The notes under the pieces: model-generated
Told to the model about the DNA's origin: nothing
Database searches by the model: none
Seen by the model: only the letters and a program-made list of their open reading frames with translations
Shown here: one piece after another, positions 47,101 through 57,276 of the stretch
How positions within the stretch are numbered: the stretch's first letter is position 1
Layout: each line of letters begins with the position of its first letter
Assembly: GCA_003255025.1 (NCBI GenBank)
Contig: QANY01008171.1
Span: forward strand, 53,825-117,824
Direction: 5' to 3'
DNA from: Datisca glomerata
Lineage: Eukaryota; Streptophyta; Magnoliopsida; Cucurbitales; Datiscaceae
Length of the DNA stretch: 64,000 nucleotides
Program-made: the position numbers and the translations under genes

Positions 47101-48426
47101 TAGTTCTGAGCATTTGACGCTTTGAGGTAGTTTTGACTCTTCTGATCATAATTGGAGCAAATTATTTGATGTGACTCTTTCAGAGCAATCATTCAAGTCT
47201 TAGGAGAAGTAGCATAAGAGGAGAGGAGCTAGAGGTGGTGCTCGGAGATAAACCAGCTTGCCTAGGGCTCCAAAGGTTGAAGATGATACTCATTACCTCT
47301 TTGATAAAGGTAATGATGATTGTCCTTTGATAGAAGACAAATCAAGCTTGTTCAAATCGTCTTGCTTGGAGAAGAGGAAAAGAAGTTGCTAAGCATATCA
47401 AAAGGGAGAAGTGACAGATCCTTTTTGGTAAGTGGGTGTGATGAGGTCAGCTTGGAGAAGAGTGAGGCTCCAACTCCCAAGCTTCAACTTGGACAAAAAT
47501 CTTCCCTTATCCTTTCTAATGAGGGAAAGGACACTCCAGGTAATTTTTTAATAGTTAAGGCTTCTTCTCTCTCTCATCATGATGTGGATAGCTCCTTGGG
47601 GTGACAGGTGGCAGCTTCTTTGACTAAAGGGAAAGAGAAAGTTAGTGGTGTTTTGATAAAGGGGAAAGAGAAAGTCAGTGGTGGGCCCTCTCCTTCATCT
47701 CCTATCTCCCGTTGTAACTCTCTTGCTCTTTCACCGGAGCCGCAAGAAAATGGAATCAAGAGATATTGAAGAAAGTAGACCCTAGTAAGGCTAAACCAGC
47801 TGGTACTTGGGCTGAAAAAGTTAAAGGCAATCAAAGAAAGAAGCTTAACCTTGGTTTCGTGGAGTCTACAGTGGTGGAAAATAGTAATATTACAGTTAAG
47901 CACCCTGAGTACATCTCTAAAAATAACTTTGCTCACTGGGAAGGTTGTTTGGTGGGTTATTTTGTGGGCAAATCAGCTCCTCTCCATTTGGTCAAGAAAA
48001 TGGCAATGAAATTGTGGGAAAGTAGAGGCATCCAAGATGTCACAGCAGCAAAGGGTCTTTTCTACTTCGAATTTGGTTCTAAAGAAGATAGAGCTTCTGT
48101 TTTAGAGGATGGACTTTGGCACCTTCTTGGTAGACTCATTATTCTGCAAGAGTGACAGCCAATTGTTAAGTTCTCTAAAGAAAGCCTTGATAAGGTCCAT
48201 GTTTGGGTAAAGCTTTGGAATGTTCCAGTGGAGTTATGGACTGATGAAGCTCTAAGCCATATTGCAAGTGCATTAGGTATTCCTTCTCATTCTGATTCTC
48301 TCACTGCCTCTTGCTCTAGACATGATTTTGCTAGAGTTTGTGTGGAGATCTCTGCCTCGGGCAACATTGTCAAGTTCTTCACTTTGGATCTTGCTCTTGA
48401 TGGGTGGGACCCTATTACAGTAAATG
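46563..48426. repeat. Segmental direct repeat D1, copy 1
   Basis: It matches 49873-51736 at a constant offset of 3310 bp with only scattered substitutions (about 98-99% alike by eye). It spans the junction between a minus-strand LINE fragment and plus-strand LINE ORF1, so the inverted junction itself was copied. Confidence 0.92.
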
Positions 48427-49240
48427 TGGAATATGTGGGAACTGCAACTTGATTGGCCATCATTGCAACAATATTGCTATCCCTACCCCCAAGCCAAAGG
48501 TGGCTGAAAGTACTTCTGGTACCGATCCTCTTAGTGATGAGAAAGAGACTTCTAGTAGATATCCCTCTCCCCATGAAAATAGGGAGCTTATGGTATTTGA
48601 TGAGAAAATTCTAACCCCTGTTCCTCTTGATATCCTCTCAATGGAAGACCAAGACAGGGAATGGACTGAGGTGGTTAGTAAAAAGAAGGCTAAGGGTCAA
48701 ACTAATTATAGAGAGGAAGATGGTGAGTCTCATACTCCCTTCCATTGATTTGGCTCCCCCAATTTCCTCTCATATGGTTAATTTGGCAATTCCAGTTGGT
48801 CCTTCCCCTAAGCTCTCTAAATATGCCTTAAGGAGGTTGAAAAGGAAGCAAAAGTCTGAAAGCTCTCTTTTAATTGTTGATCAGATTGCTCAGGTCTCTC
48901 CCGAGGATGTTGACTCTTCTTCTCTCCATGTTTATGATTAATTTAGCTTCTTGTAATATAAGTGGTCTTAATGATCTTCTAAAGCAAGCCGAGGTTAGGA
49001 AACTTTGCAGCGATTTCAAGTTATCATTTTGTGCCTTGGTTGAAACTAAGGTAAAATGTTCAAATTTTTCTAGGCTCACTAGATTTCCCAATTTGGTGAG
49101 TATTGGTAACCATTCTTCTACTAGGAAGGGCAGAATTTTGATTGCTTGGGACCCTAAAGTTTTAGATGTCCAATTAATTGATGCCTTTGAGCAAGCTATG
49201 TACTGTAAGCTGATAAATTCTTTCAAAACTGCATACTGCT
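47101..49240 (+). mobile_element. LINE-1 (outer LINE), 5' half: ORF1 and start of ORF2
   Basis: It contains ORF1 pieces (47320-48445 and on) and the N-terminus of an AP-type endonuclease (NISGLNDLLKQAEVRKLC, LVETKVK, ILIAWDPKVLDV; 48945-49235). It breaks at about 49240 where LINE-2 begins; the rest appears to resume at 60398. No 5' hairpin is seen at 47101, so the 5' end is missing or rearranged. Confidence 0.75.
47320..48720 (+). pseudogene. LINE-1 ORF1 (DUF4283, zinc knuckle), broken
   Basis: ORF1 is the RNA-binding protein of plant L1 elements. The N-terminal piece holds a Ser/Lys-rich stretch. The DUF4283 domain runs from GTWAEKVKGNQRKKLN (47805) through GCLVGYFVGKSAPLHLVKKM, LWHLLGRLIILQE and VWVKLWNVPVELW to LDGWDPITVNVEY. 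A TGA at 48154 follows LIILQE and also occurs in the copy at 51464. A degenerate knuckle follows (CGICGNCNLIGHHC), then a charged tail. Confidence 0.82.
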
Positions 49241-49285
49241 AGAGAGAGAAGCTCTCCCTTCTCTCTAGAAATCAGGTGAGGGTTT

Positions 49286-49296
49286 TCTGTTGCTCC
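49286..49296. repeat. Target site duplication of LINE-3 (left)
   Basis: TCTGTTGCTCC, repeated at 56427-56437 on the other side of LINE-3. Removing 49297-56437 rejoins the LINE-2 leader exactly as it reads in LINE-3's own leader. Confidence 0.88.
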
Positions 49297-49739
49297 TTTT
49301 TTTTTTTGGGTAAACAAATTGTATAAACCAAAACATACTTACACATGTACAAGGGGCATACCCCAGGAAATACAAAATTAGAGCCAGATTAGAGGCTTAA
49401 GATCTGCACGCAAATTAAACTGGTAATATGTAAAGTACTGAAATTAGATATCAATGCTTCATAAGACAGCCAAGGTTTACAAAATGCTTGGGTTAAGACC
49501 CCATCTATCCACTAAACGTAGATTAGTATCATTAGTGCCAAAACACTTCGAATCTCAAAGCCTTAATCTGACTAATTGCAAAATAGCTTCAGTTAGGATC
49601 TTGGAATCTCTGATTTTGCCTTAAAAAATCCTTGCATTTCTTTCTCTCCATATATAATAGATGAAGGAAGTAAAAGCTGGCTTAACTAGGACTCCTCTGA
49701 GTGACTTCTCTTTTTCATTAGCTAGCATCCAATCTACAA

Positions 49740-50404
49740 ACTGATCTCAATCCCTAACCTGGCAGTGTAGATCACATTTGTTCACAAGTGTGGCCCATAC
49801 TCTGGCTGCATAACAACTATTGATAAAAAGATGCTCATGTGTCTCCTGGTAGCCAACACAACACACACAATCAGAACAAAACCCTGGTGTTTGGTCCCAT
49901 TGTGCAACCCTATCTCTAGTGGAAAGTTTGTTTTTCAAAGCCCACCAAGAGATAAAGCTGCACCTTGGGATGTGTTTAGAGAACCATATCACCTTTGCCC
50001 ACTTAACCGGTTGTCTTGTAGGGGACAATGCCTTATAGGTTAGACTTAGGGAGAAATCTCCATTCTGACTTGAACTCCATTTCTAAACATCTTGTCGTTG
50101 AGCTTGGGGAGGAGGAATTGGAACACTTCTAATCTCAAGAAACTCAAAGGTGTTTGAAGTTGGCCAATGCCATTGATTGTCTTGAATGACAACACTCACC
50201 ATAGAGTCCATAGTCCAAGAAGTTCCTGACAAAAGTCTTTACCCAAATATGGCCCAAAGGACACTTAGAGGATGCCAATTATCTGTAAGAAGCTTCACAG
50301 TAGTACCGTCTCCAATAGTTATAGAGCAAAAGGATAGAAACTTGCTCCTGAGCTTGAGAAGCTCTCTCCAAACCCAAGATGGGTTAGAGTTTATTAGCAG
50401 CAAA
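49740..50404 (-). pseudogene. LINE-3 ORF2 C-terminal region (zf-RVT)
   Basis: It encodes SNPSWVWRELLKLRSKFL, GDGTTVKLLTDNWHP, then ALSPTRQPVKWAKVIWFSKH and the metal-binding cluster CSDCVCCVGYQETHEHLF...C (49800-49880). Frame stops are present in the first part. This tail is thought to aid RNA binding. The 3' untranslated region follows to 49308. Confidence 0.82.
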
Positions 50405-51736
50405 TGAGATTAGTTCTGAGCATTTGACGCTTTGAGGTAGTTTTGACTCTTCTGATCATAATTGGAGCAAATTATTTGATGTGACTCTTTCAGAGCAATC
50501 ATTCAAGTCTTAGGAGAAGTAGCATAAGAGGAGAGGAGCTAGAGGTGGTGCTCGGAGATAAACCAGCTTGCCTAGGGCTCCAAAGGTTGAAGATGATACT
50601 CATTACCTCTTTGATAAAGGTAATGATGACTGTCCTTTGATAGAAGACAAATCAAGCTTGTTCAAATCCTCTTGCTTGGAGAAGAGGAAAAGAAGTTGCT
50701 AAGCATATCAAAAGGGAGAAGTGACAGATCCTTTTTGGTAAGTGGGTGTGATGAGGTCAGCTTGGAGAAGAGTGAGGCTCCAACTCCCAAGCTTCAACTT
50801 GGACAAAAATCTTCCCTTATCCTTTCTAATGAGGGAAAGGACACTCCAGGTAATATTTTAATAGTTAAGGCTTCTTCTCTCTCTCATCATGATGTGGATA
50901 GCTCCTTGGGGTGACAGGTGGCAGCTTCTTTGACTAAAGGGAAAGAGAAAGTTAGTGGGGTTTTGATAAAGGGGAAAGATAAAGTCAGTGGTGGGCCCTC
51001 TCCTTCATCTCCTATCTCCCGTTGTACCTCTCTTGCTCTTTCACCGGAGCCGCAAGAAAATGGAATCAAGAGATATTGAAGAAAGTAGACCCTAGTAAAG
51101 CTAAACCAGCTGGTACTTGGGCTGAAAAAGTTAAAGGCAATCAAAGAAAGAAGCTTAACCTTGGTTTCGTGGAGTCTACAGTGGTGGAAAATAGTAATAT
51201 TACAGTTAAGCACCCTGAGTACATCTCTAAAAATAACTTTGCTCACTGAGAAGGTTGTTTGGTGGGTTATTTTGTGGGCAAAGCAGCTCCTCTCCATTTG
51301 GTCAAGAAAATGGCAATGAAATTGTGGGAAAGTAGAGGCATCCAAGATGTCACAGCAGCAAAGGGTCTTTTCTACTTCAAATTTGGTTCTAAAGAAGATA
51401 GAGCTTCTGTTTTAGAGGATGGACTTTGGCATCTTCTTGGTAGACTCATTATTCTGCAAGAGTGACAGCCAAATGTTAAGTTCTCTAAAGAAAGCCTTGA
51501 TAAGGTCCATGTTTGGGTAAAGCTTTGGAATGTTCCAGTGGAGTTATGGACTGAAGAAGCTCTAAGCCATATTGCAAGTGCATTAGGTATTCCTTCTCAT
51601 TCTGATTCTCTCACTGCCTCTTGCTCTAGACATGATTTTGCTAGAGTTTATGTGGAGATCTCTGCCTCGGGCAACATTGTCAAGTTCTTCACTTTGGATC
51701 TTGCTCTTGATGGTTGGGACCCTATTACAGTAAATG
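49873..51736. repeat. Segmental direct repeat D1, copy 2
   Basis: Second copy of 46563-48426, lying within LINE-3. It stops at 51736, where the sequence switches to a piece matching 47409-47580. A few changes distinguish it, for example TGG to TGA at 51247-51249. Confidence 0.92.
50405..51736 (+). pseudogene. Copied LINE ORF1 block inside LINE-3
   Basis: Plus-strand ORF1 sequence matching 47095-48426 (DUF4283: GTWAEKVKGNQRKKLN, VGYFVGKAAPLHLVKKM, LWNVPVELW). It carries the same TGA after LIILQE (51464) and an extra stop at 51247. It lies antisense to the surrounding LINE-3. Confidence 0.85.
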
Positions 51737-51910
51737 GGTAAGTGACAGATCCTTTTTGGTAAGTGGGTGCGATGAAGTCAGCTTGGAGAAGAGTGAGGCT
51801 CCAACTCCCAAGCTTCAACTTGGACAAAAATCTTCCCTTATCCTTTCTAATAAGGGAAAGGACACTCCAGGTAATTTTTTAATAGTTAAGGCTTCTTCTC
51901 TCTCTCATCA
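51737..51910. repeat. Third copy of 47409-47580
   Basis: About 170 bp starting AGTGACAGATCCTTTTTGG and ending TCTCTCTCATCA, with small differences (GCGATGAAG for GTGATGAGG). It ends by joining to ATCTCCAATAG, the genuine LINE-3 sequence. Confidence 0.88.
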
Positions 51911-53492
51911 ATCTCCAATAGTTATAGAGCAAAAGGGCAGAAACTTGCTCCCGGGCTTGAGAAGATTTTTCCAAACCCAAGATGGGTTAGAAGGAATGGA
52001 AACCAAGAAAATTGAACTCTTTCTAATTAGGTATGTTTGACACCAATCTTTTCAAAGTGATCTTTTAGAAGGGAGTAGCAAGAACCATAATTGTTTGGCT
52101 ATAGCAACTTCATTAGCTAGAACCAAATCCCTAAGGCCCGACCCACCTTGTACCTTGTCAAAACATTGGTCTGCCCAAGCTACCTTGGCCCTAGAAGCTT
52201 TAGTATCTTAGCCATTCCATAGAAAATTTCTTGCCAAGCATTGGTCTGTCTTCACCACTTTTTTAGGGAGAATGAAGAGACCACTCCAAAAGTTGACCAT
52301 AGCCATAAGGACAGTCTTGATAAGTTAGAGTCTTCCTGCATAAGACAAATACTTTGACTCCCAGGAACTGATTCTCATTGTGAGTCTGTCAACCAAACCT
52401 TGACAATCTGATTTGGTAAGCTTGGTTGTAATGAGTGGGACACCAAGATATCTAACTGGAAGAGACCCTTCTGTAAAACCCAGTTCAGTATGAATGATAG
52501 AAGACATCTCTGGGCTCACCCCTGATAAGAACAGTTGACTCTTTGAAATATTTGGTCGAAGCCCTGCTAGCTCTTGGAAAATGGCCAAAGCTTCCTTAAG
52601 CACATGCACCCTGTTTTGTCTCCTTTACAGAATAAGACTAGGTCATCAGCAAAGCACAGATTGACTAAGTTAAGCTCTTTGCACCTCCAATGGAACTGGA
52701 ACTCTGAGTGTTTGGCTGCAAAGCTCAAGATCCCTGTCAAGACCTCCATGATGATGACAAAGATGTAAGGAGAGATTGGATCCCCTTGTCTAATTCCTTT
52801 AGCACCCCTAAAGTAACCATGCAGCTCACCATTTATATTCACCAAGTATGAGGGAGAAGAAAGGCACTCCATGACCCAAGAAATGAAAACATTTGGGAAG
52901 CCAAGGCATTGAAAAGCATTACCTAATAGTGACCAGTTCACACTATCATAGGCTTTCTTAAGGTCTACCTTAAAAGCACACCTTGGCAAATCAAGTGATC
53001 TATGGTAGCTTCTAAGTAATTATTGGGAGAGAAAGATATTGTCAGCCATTCTCCTTCCTGGGATAAAAGCACTTTGGTTCTGACTTACGATGTTGGGTAA
53101 TACAAGCTTGAGTCTTTCAGCAAGTATTTTTGTGATGCACTTGTAGACTACATTGCAGCAAGAGATAGGTCTAAAGTCTCCAATACTAGTGGGATTAGGG
53201 ACCTTTGGTATTAAGGTGATTGCAGTTGAATTAACCTCTTTTAGGAGGTTACCTGTAGTAAACAACTCCAAAACAACTTTGGTTACATCCCCACCCACCA
53301 CATGCCATGCTTTCTTAAAGAACCCAACTGAAAAACCATCTGGTCCAGGAGCTTTGTCACTTCCCATACTGAAAGTAGCTTGCTTGACCTCATTTTCTTC
53401 AATGGGAAGAGCCAAAGGTACAGCCTGATTCGGTCCAAGCTTTCTTGGCAAAGCACAATCAAGTATACTCCAATTGACTCACATTTCTTCAT
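51911..53492 (-). pseudogene. LINE-3 reverse transcriptase, broken
   Basis: RVT_1-type domain on minus: DKAPGPDGFSVGFFKKAWHV, TLIPKVPNPTSIGDFRPISC, AFIPGRRMADNIFLSQ, FKVDLKKAYDSVNW, GAKGIRQGDPISPYIF and the active site FADD (52642-52653), which is intact. A stop follows FLSQ near 53018 and a frameshift lies near 52600. The conserved RYLGVPLITTKLTKSDC and WESKYLSYAGRL follow. The 3' part (52324-51911) has further stops. It is the enzyme for target-primed reverse transcription. Confidence 0.9.
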
Positions 53493-53520
53493 TTGGTGCC
53501 CGAGAGATTTTTGTAGTAAA

Positions 53521-54120
53521 CTAATATATGATCCTGGATCTCCTCATGGAAGTAAGTAGAGAGCCTTGGTTGTCCAGGTGTGTAATCCTGGTTTTGAATA
53601 TATTCTTTTTCATACTTTGAAAAAAGAAAGAAGTGTTCTGATCACCCAACTGAAGCCACTGTACTCTTGACTTCTGCCTGTAGAAGCTCTCTTCAGCATG
53701 TCTAAGCTCAAAGCATTTGGAGCACAAGGATTCTCAAAGCTTCTTCCTGATCACTTTAGAATTTGAAGCATATACGAATGTGATATAACATACAACATGA
53801 GAATGCTTAAGAGTAAGCTTACAAAATAAAACTTGGTCAGTAGTATCCAAAACTAATTACATCAAGTACTTTTGGGTCCCAAGCAACCCAAATTCTACCC
53901 CCTGCAGCAAAATTGTAGTTTGCTACCAGCTCCCAATTAGGAAAAATGGCCTTAGCAAGATTAGTGAATTTAAAGTTTTTCACTTTAGTTTCAAGTAAAG
54001 AACAAAGAGAAAGATTGGAATTCTTACAAAGCTTCCTCACAGCAGCTTGTTTTAAGGAGTCATTGAGCCCCCTAATGTTCCAAGTAGCAAGATGAAACAT
54101 GAATGTGTGGGTTGTGGGTT
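53521..54120 (-). pseudogene. LINE-3 endonuclease, internally deleted
   Basis: The N-terminus reads FHLATWNIRGLNDSLKQAAV, SLLETKVK and GRIWVAWDPKVLDV (54104-53850). After about 53760 the frame jumps to the linker before reverse transcriptase (KCFELRHAEESFYRQKSRVQ, WLQLGDQNTSFFF). The GDFN and SDHSP catalytic motifs that should lie between are missing. Confidence 0.82.
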
Positions 54121-55991
54121 TCCCCACTAGCTGCAACTCCTTTATCTCTACCCTTTGCAGGGAGTGGTGCGCCATTGACCTTCTTCTTCTTCTTCTTTCT
54201 CCTTTTGCTTGAGCTGGAAGTATTAGAGAAGGTGAAGGGGTGGAAAGCTCTTGGTTCTTGCTCACGACACCAAGATTATCCTCTTCTTCCTCAGTTGACT
54301 GCTCAATAGGTTCCACCCTTAGTGGGGAAGCTTCAACTATGTCTTGGTCTAGCACTAAGGCCATATCAAGTCCCACTTCTGAGTTGATTTTCTTCCTTGA
54401 TCTCTTGGATGGAATCTCAATCCAGCCATTATCATCATCCAAATGGGTTGAGGGAGTGGTATTTGGGAGAAGTGAGGGAGAAATGGGGGATTGTTTTGGG
54501 GTGGAACGTGTAGGGGATGAGGGAGAGGAGTGATTTGGGGAGTTTGAGGTGGAGCTAGGGTTGGATTGTGGTAGAGATGGGGCTGTAACTTGGGGATTAG
54601 GGGAAAGTGTTTTAGCTTGCTGGATGAAATCACAATCATGACCAATCCTCTCACACTTGTCACACCTCTTTGGTAGGCCCTCATACTCTACAAAAACATA
54701 AATTGGATCCCATCCTTCAATACCAAGATCAATATCAAGATGCTTAAGGATTCTTAACTTGGTTGAAATCTCAACACAGATTCTAGCGAAGTCTCTTTTC
54801 ACTCCTTTTGCAGTCAAGTGATCCGAGTATAGGGGTTTACCCACTGCACTAGCAATGTAGCTTAGAGCTTCAGAGGTTCTCAACTCAAGGGGAACATTCC
54901 AAAGCTTCACCCAAATGAGGATCTTAGCTAACTTTTCCTTTGTAAATTTGACATTAGGCTCCCATGGTTGAAGAATAAGAGGTTTCCCTAACAAATGCCA
55001 AGGTCCATCTTTAAAGAAATAATCTCAGTGTTCTAAGTTGTCAAATTTGAAATAGAAGAGTCCTTTGGAAGCCTGAACATCAAGGAGCCCTCTCTCTTTC
55101 CAAAGATCCATCCTTTTGTTGAGCTTTAGGTGAAGCTTCACAAAGTTTATGGTAGATATTGTTGCCCTTAAGGGTTTCAGAAATACCCTTAGCAGCCACC
55201 TCCTTATTCTTTAAAGGTTCCAAAGGTTTGGGGGAAGGATAATACTCACAATTTCGTCTAAACCCCTGAGTAAAAGCATATAACTCAAGATCATCAACTA
55301 CTTGATTGTATTCTGGAAAAATGGATGAATGAGGTTTTCGAGCTCTTGGAGAAGATGAAGCTGACGTGGAGGTGTCCTTTCCATGCTTAGGTGGTGGTAC
55401 AAAGGTACCTGAAACATGCTCCAAGGATGTCTTGAGCAAAGGCAAGGTCAAATCCCCTTTATGTTCAGGTACAACTGTAATTAAGAGAGGCTGTCCTTGC
55501 TCCAGGTTTTGGGGCAGGTTGTCTGTCCTTGATGGAGCTGACGTGGAGGAGTCATATCCATGCATAGGTGGTAGTACAAGGGTGCCTAAAACGTGCTCCA
55601 AGGATGTCTTGGGCAAAGGCAATGTCAAATCACCTTTATCTTCAGGTACAGCCACAATTAAGACAGATTGTCCTTGCTCCGGGTTTTGGGGCAGGCTGTC
55701 TGTCCTTGCAAGCAAAGTTTTAGCTTTTTTGTTGCCCAAGGTATGCAAGAGTAGGTGTCCTTTCTCCTTTTGCTTTTGTCCTTTCACTTTTTGATCAGAA
55801 TGCATGTCATTGTTTGTACTCCATGCACAACTAGGGTTAGCTAGAATTGGTGAGGTGGCAGGAGTTGATTGGCTCTCAAGTACAGCCTCATTGACCAATG
55901 GACAAAAGATTTCACCCTTGATCATCTCTCTTCTTCGTGCTCCTCTATTGGCCAGAGAACCCTTGGTGATTTGCCTGAGTTTTTCAGACAA
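54110..55991 (-). pseudogene. LINE-3 ORF1 (DUF4283, knuckle), with 59-residue repeat
   Basis: ORF1 begins near 55991 (SEKLRQITKGSLANRGARRR). Residues 96-154 and 155-213 form a tandem repeat (PQNPEQGQSVLIVAVPEDKG and related). The C-terminal part of the first frame has FPEYNQVVDDLELYAFTQGF. About 210 bp of DUF4283 are deleted at 55085 relative to LINE-2 and the frame shifts. It resumes as PWEPNVKFTKEKLAKI, IWVKLWNVPLELRTSEALSY and IEGWDPIYVFVEYEGLP, followed by a knuckle CDKCERIGHDC and a long Ser/Pro-rich linker. That frame (54994-53837) then runs on into endonuclease. Confidence 0.87.
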
Positions 55992-56354
55992 GGGAAAGCT
56001 TGTTTGCTTCTGAACATGCTATTTGTCCTTAGAAGCACCTGTAAAAGCTTCATTTACAAAACATGGGGCTCTACCAAATGATGAAGGAACCCTTAAAGCA
56101 CTAGAATCCAGTAATAACAAGTCATTGTGTACCTGAGAAGAAGGGACCAAAGAAATGTGCCCACAAGACATTGAGAGCTCATCCAAACCTTAGAACATCT
56201 TCATGAGACTGAAAGCTCATCTTACCCGAACTTTTCTTACTGATCTTTGAACCTTGCTAAGTCTTGGTTTCAAAATAAGCATCATTCATCATTTTAGAAA
56301 CTAAGCTCAGCTCCTCTCAGAGGAGGAGCAATAGAAAAGCCTCACCTGGTTTCT

Positions 56355-56378
56355 AGAGAGAAGGGAGAGCTTCTCTCT
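56355..56378 (-). other. LINE 5' hairpin (LINE-3)
   Basis: Stem AGAGAGAA / TTCTCTCT with loop GCTCTCCC on the minus strand. The same 24-bp fold occurs at 49243-49266 (plus) and 58621-58644 (minus). Confidence 0.75.
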
Positions 56379-56426
56379 ATAAACATTTGAAGATGACATG
56401 GAGTAGCTGAGCTTAGTTTCTCCTCC

Positions 56427-56437
56427 TCTGTTGCTCC
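56427..56437. repeat. Target site duplication of LINE-3 (right)
   Basis: TCTGTTGCTCC, identical to 49286-49296. Confidence 0.88.
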
Positions 56438-56469
56438 TCCTCTGGGAGGAGCTGAGCTTAGTTTCTAAA

Positions 56470-57260
56470 ATGGTGAATGATGCTCACTTTGAAACCAAGA
56501 CTCAGCCAGATTCAAAGATCAGTAAGAAAAGTTCAGGTAAGATGAGCTTTAAGACTCATGAAGCTATTTTAAAGTTTAAAGGAGATGGGAGTTCGATGCT
56601 GGAAAACCCAGAAATCAGGGTTGCTTCTAGCTCTTCCTTGGAGGAATCTCCAAGTTTTGACAAGATTTTAGTTATGGAGAACAAAGAAGTTGGTGAAAAG
56701 AAAGTGTGTGTTCATGCACTAAATATGGCTGAAGCACTTGATGCTCGTAATAATGGAGATGACGAGGAGCATGCTCCTTGTTTTGGCACCTTTAGCTATA
56801 ACCTTAACTCACCAAATAAGGGAGTAAAGCTCCAAATGGCCATTAATGGCAATGATGAGGCTGCTTCTAGCTCTAATGAGGAGCAAGTCAAAGGTTTGGA
56901 TGAGATTTCAATGTCTTGTGGAAACATTTCTTTGGTCCCTTCTTCTTAGGTATACAATGACTTGTTATTACTGGATTCTAGTGCTTTAAGGGTCCTTTCA
57001 TCCTTTGGTGGAGCCCCATGTTTTATAAATGAAGCTTTTACAGGTGCTTCTAAGGACAAATAGCATGTTCAGAAGCAAACAAGCTTTCCCTTATCTGAAA
57101 AACTCAGGCAAATCACCAGTGGTTCTCTGGCCAGAGGAGCACGAAGGAGAGAGATGAACAAGGGTGAAATCTTTTGTCCATTGGTCAATGAGGCTGTACT
57201 TGAGAGCCAATCAACTCCTGCCACCTCACCAATTCTAGCTAACCCTAGTTGTGCATGGAG
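56470..57260 (+). pseudogene. LINE-2 ORF1 N-terminal region
   Basis: From the ATG at 56470 a frame reads MVNDAHFETKTQPDSKISKK and continues acidic and Ser-rich to a stop at 56947. Beyond it the second ORF1 segment (YLRKTQANHQWFSGQRSTKE-like region; compare 55991 on minus) is recognisable to the insertion at 57277. No DUF4283 here; that follows at 59170 and on. It mirrors LINE-3 sequence 55801-56340 in inverted orientation; LINE-3 lacks about 400 bp of it. Confidence 0.7.
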
Positions 57261-57276
57261 TACAGACAATGACATG
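57261..57276. repeat. Target site duplication of the 1.4-kb element (left)
   Basis: TACAGACAATGACATG, repeated at 58680-58695. Confidence 0.92.

Larger units (their letters stand above)
49297..56426 (-). mobile_element. LINE-3, minus strand, near full-length copy
   Basis: On minus it runs from a leader with the 5' hairpin (56355-56378) through ORF1 (55991-54110), endonuclease start, reverse transcriptase (53490-51990) and zf-RVT (50404-49740) to the 3' hairpin (49353-49364) and poly-A (poly-T 49297-49307 on plus). Between 50309 and 51910 it carries a foreign rearranged block copied from the LINE-1 region. It has deletions in ORF1 (near 55085) and in the endonuclease (near 53735). About 45 extra bases lie between the hairpin and the 5' flank. 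Confidence 0.88.

Noticed and set aside
47577..47936. Minus-strand frame repeated at 50887-51345
   Set aside because: It is the antisense shadow of LINE ORF1 within the D1 duplication; its conservation reflects the recent copy only.
46563..51736. Twin-priming inversion as the origin of the minus/plus LINE junction
   Set aside because: The inverted part is the ORF2 end and the other part ORF1, with a large gap between; twin priming inverts the 5' side and keeps the two parts adjacent in the RNA.
55366..55794. 142-codon plus-strand frame with internal repeat
   Set aside because: Antisense shadow of the LINE-3 ORF1 tandem repeat.
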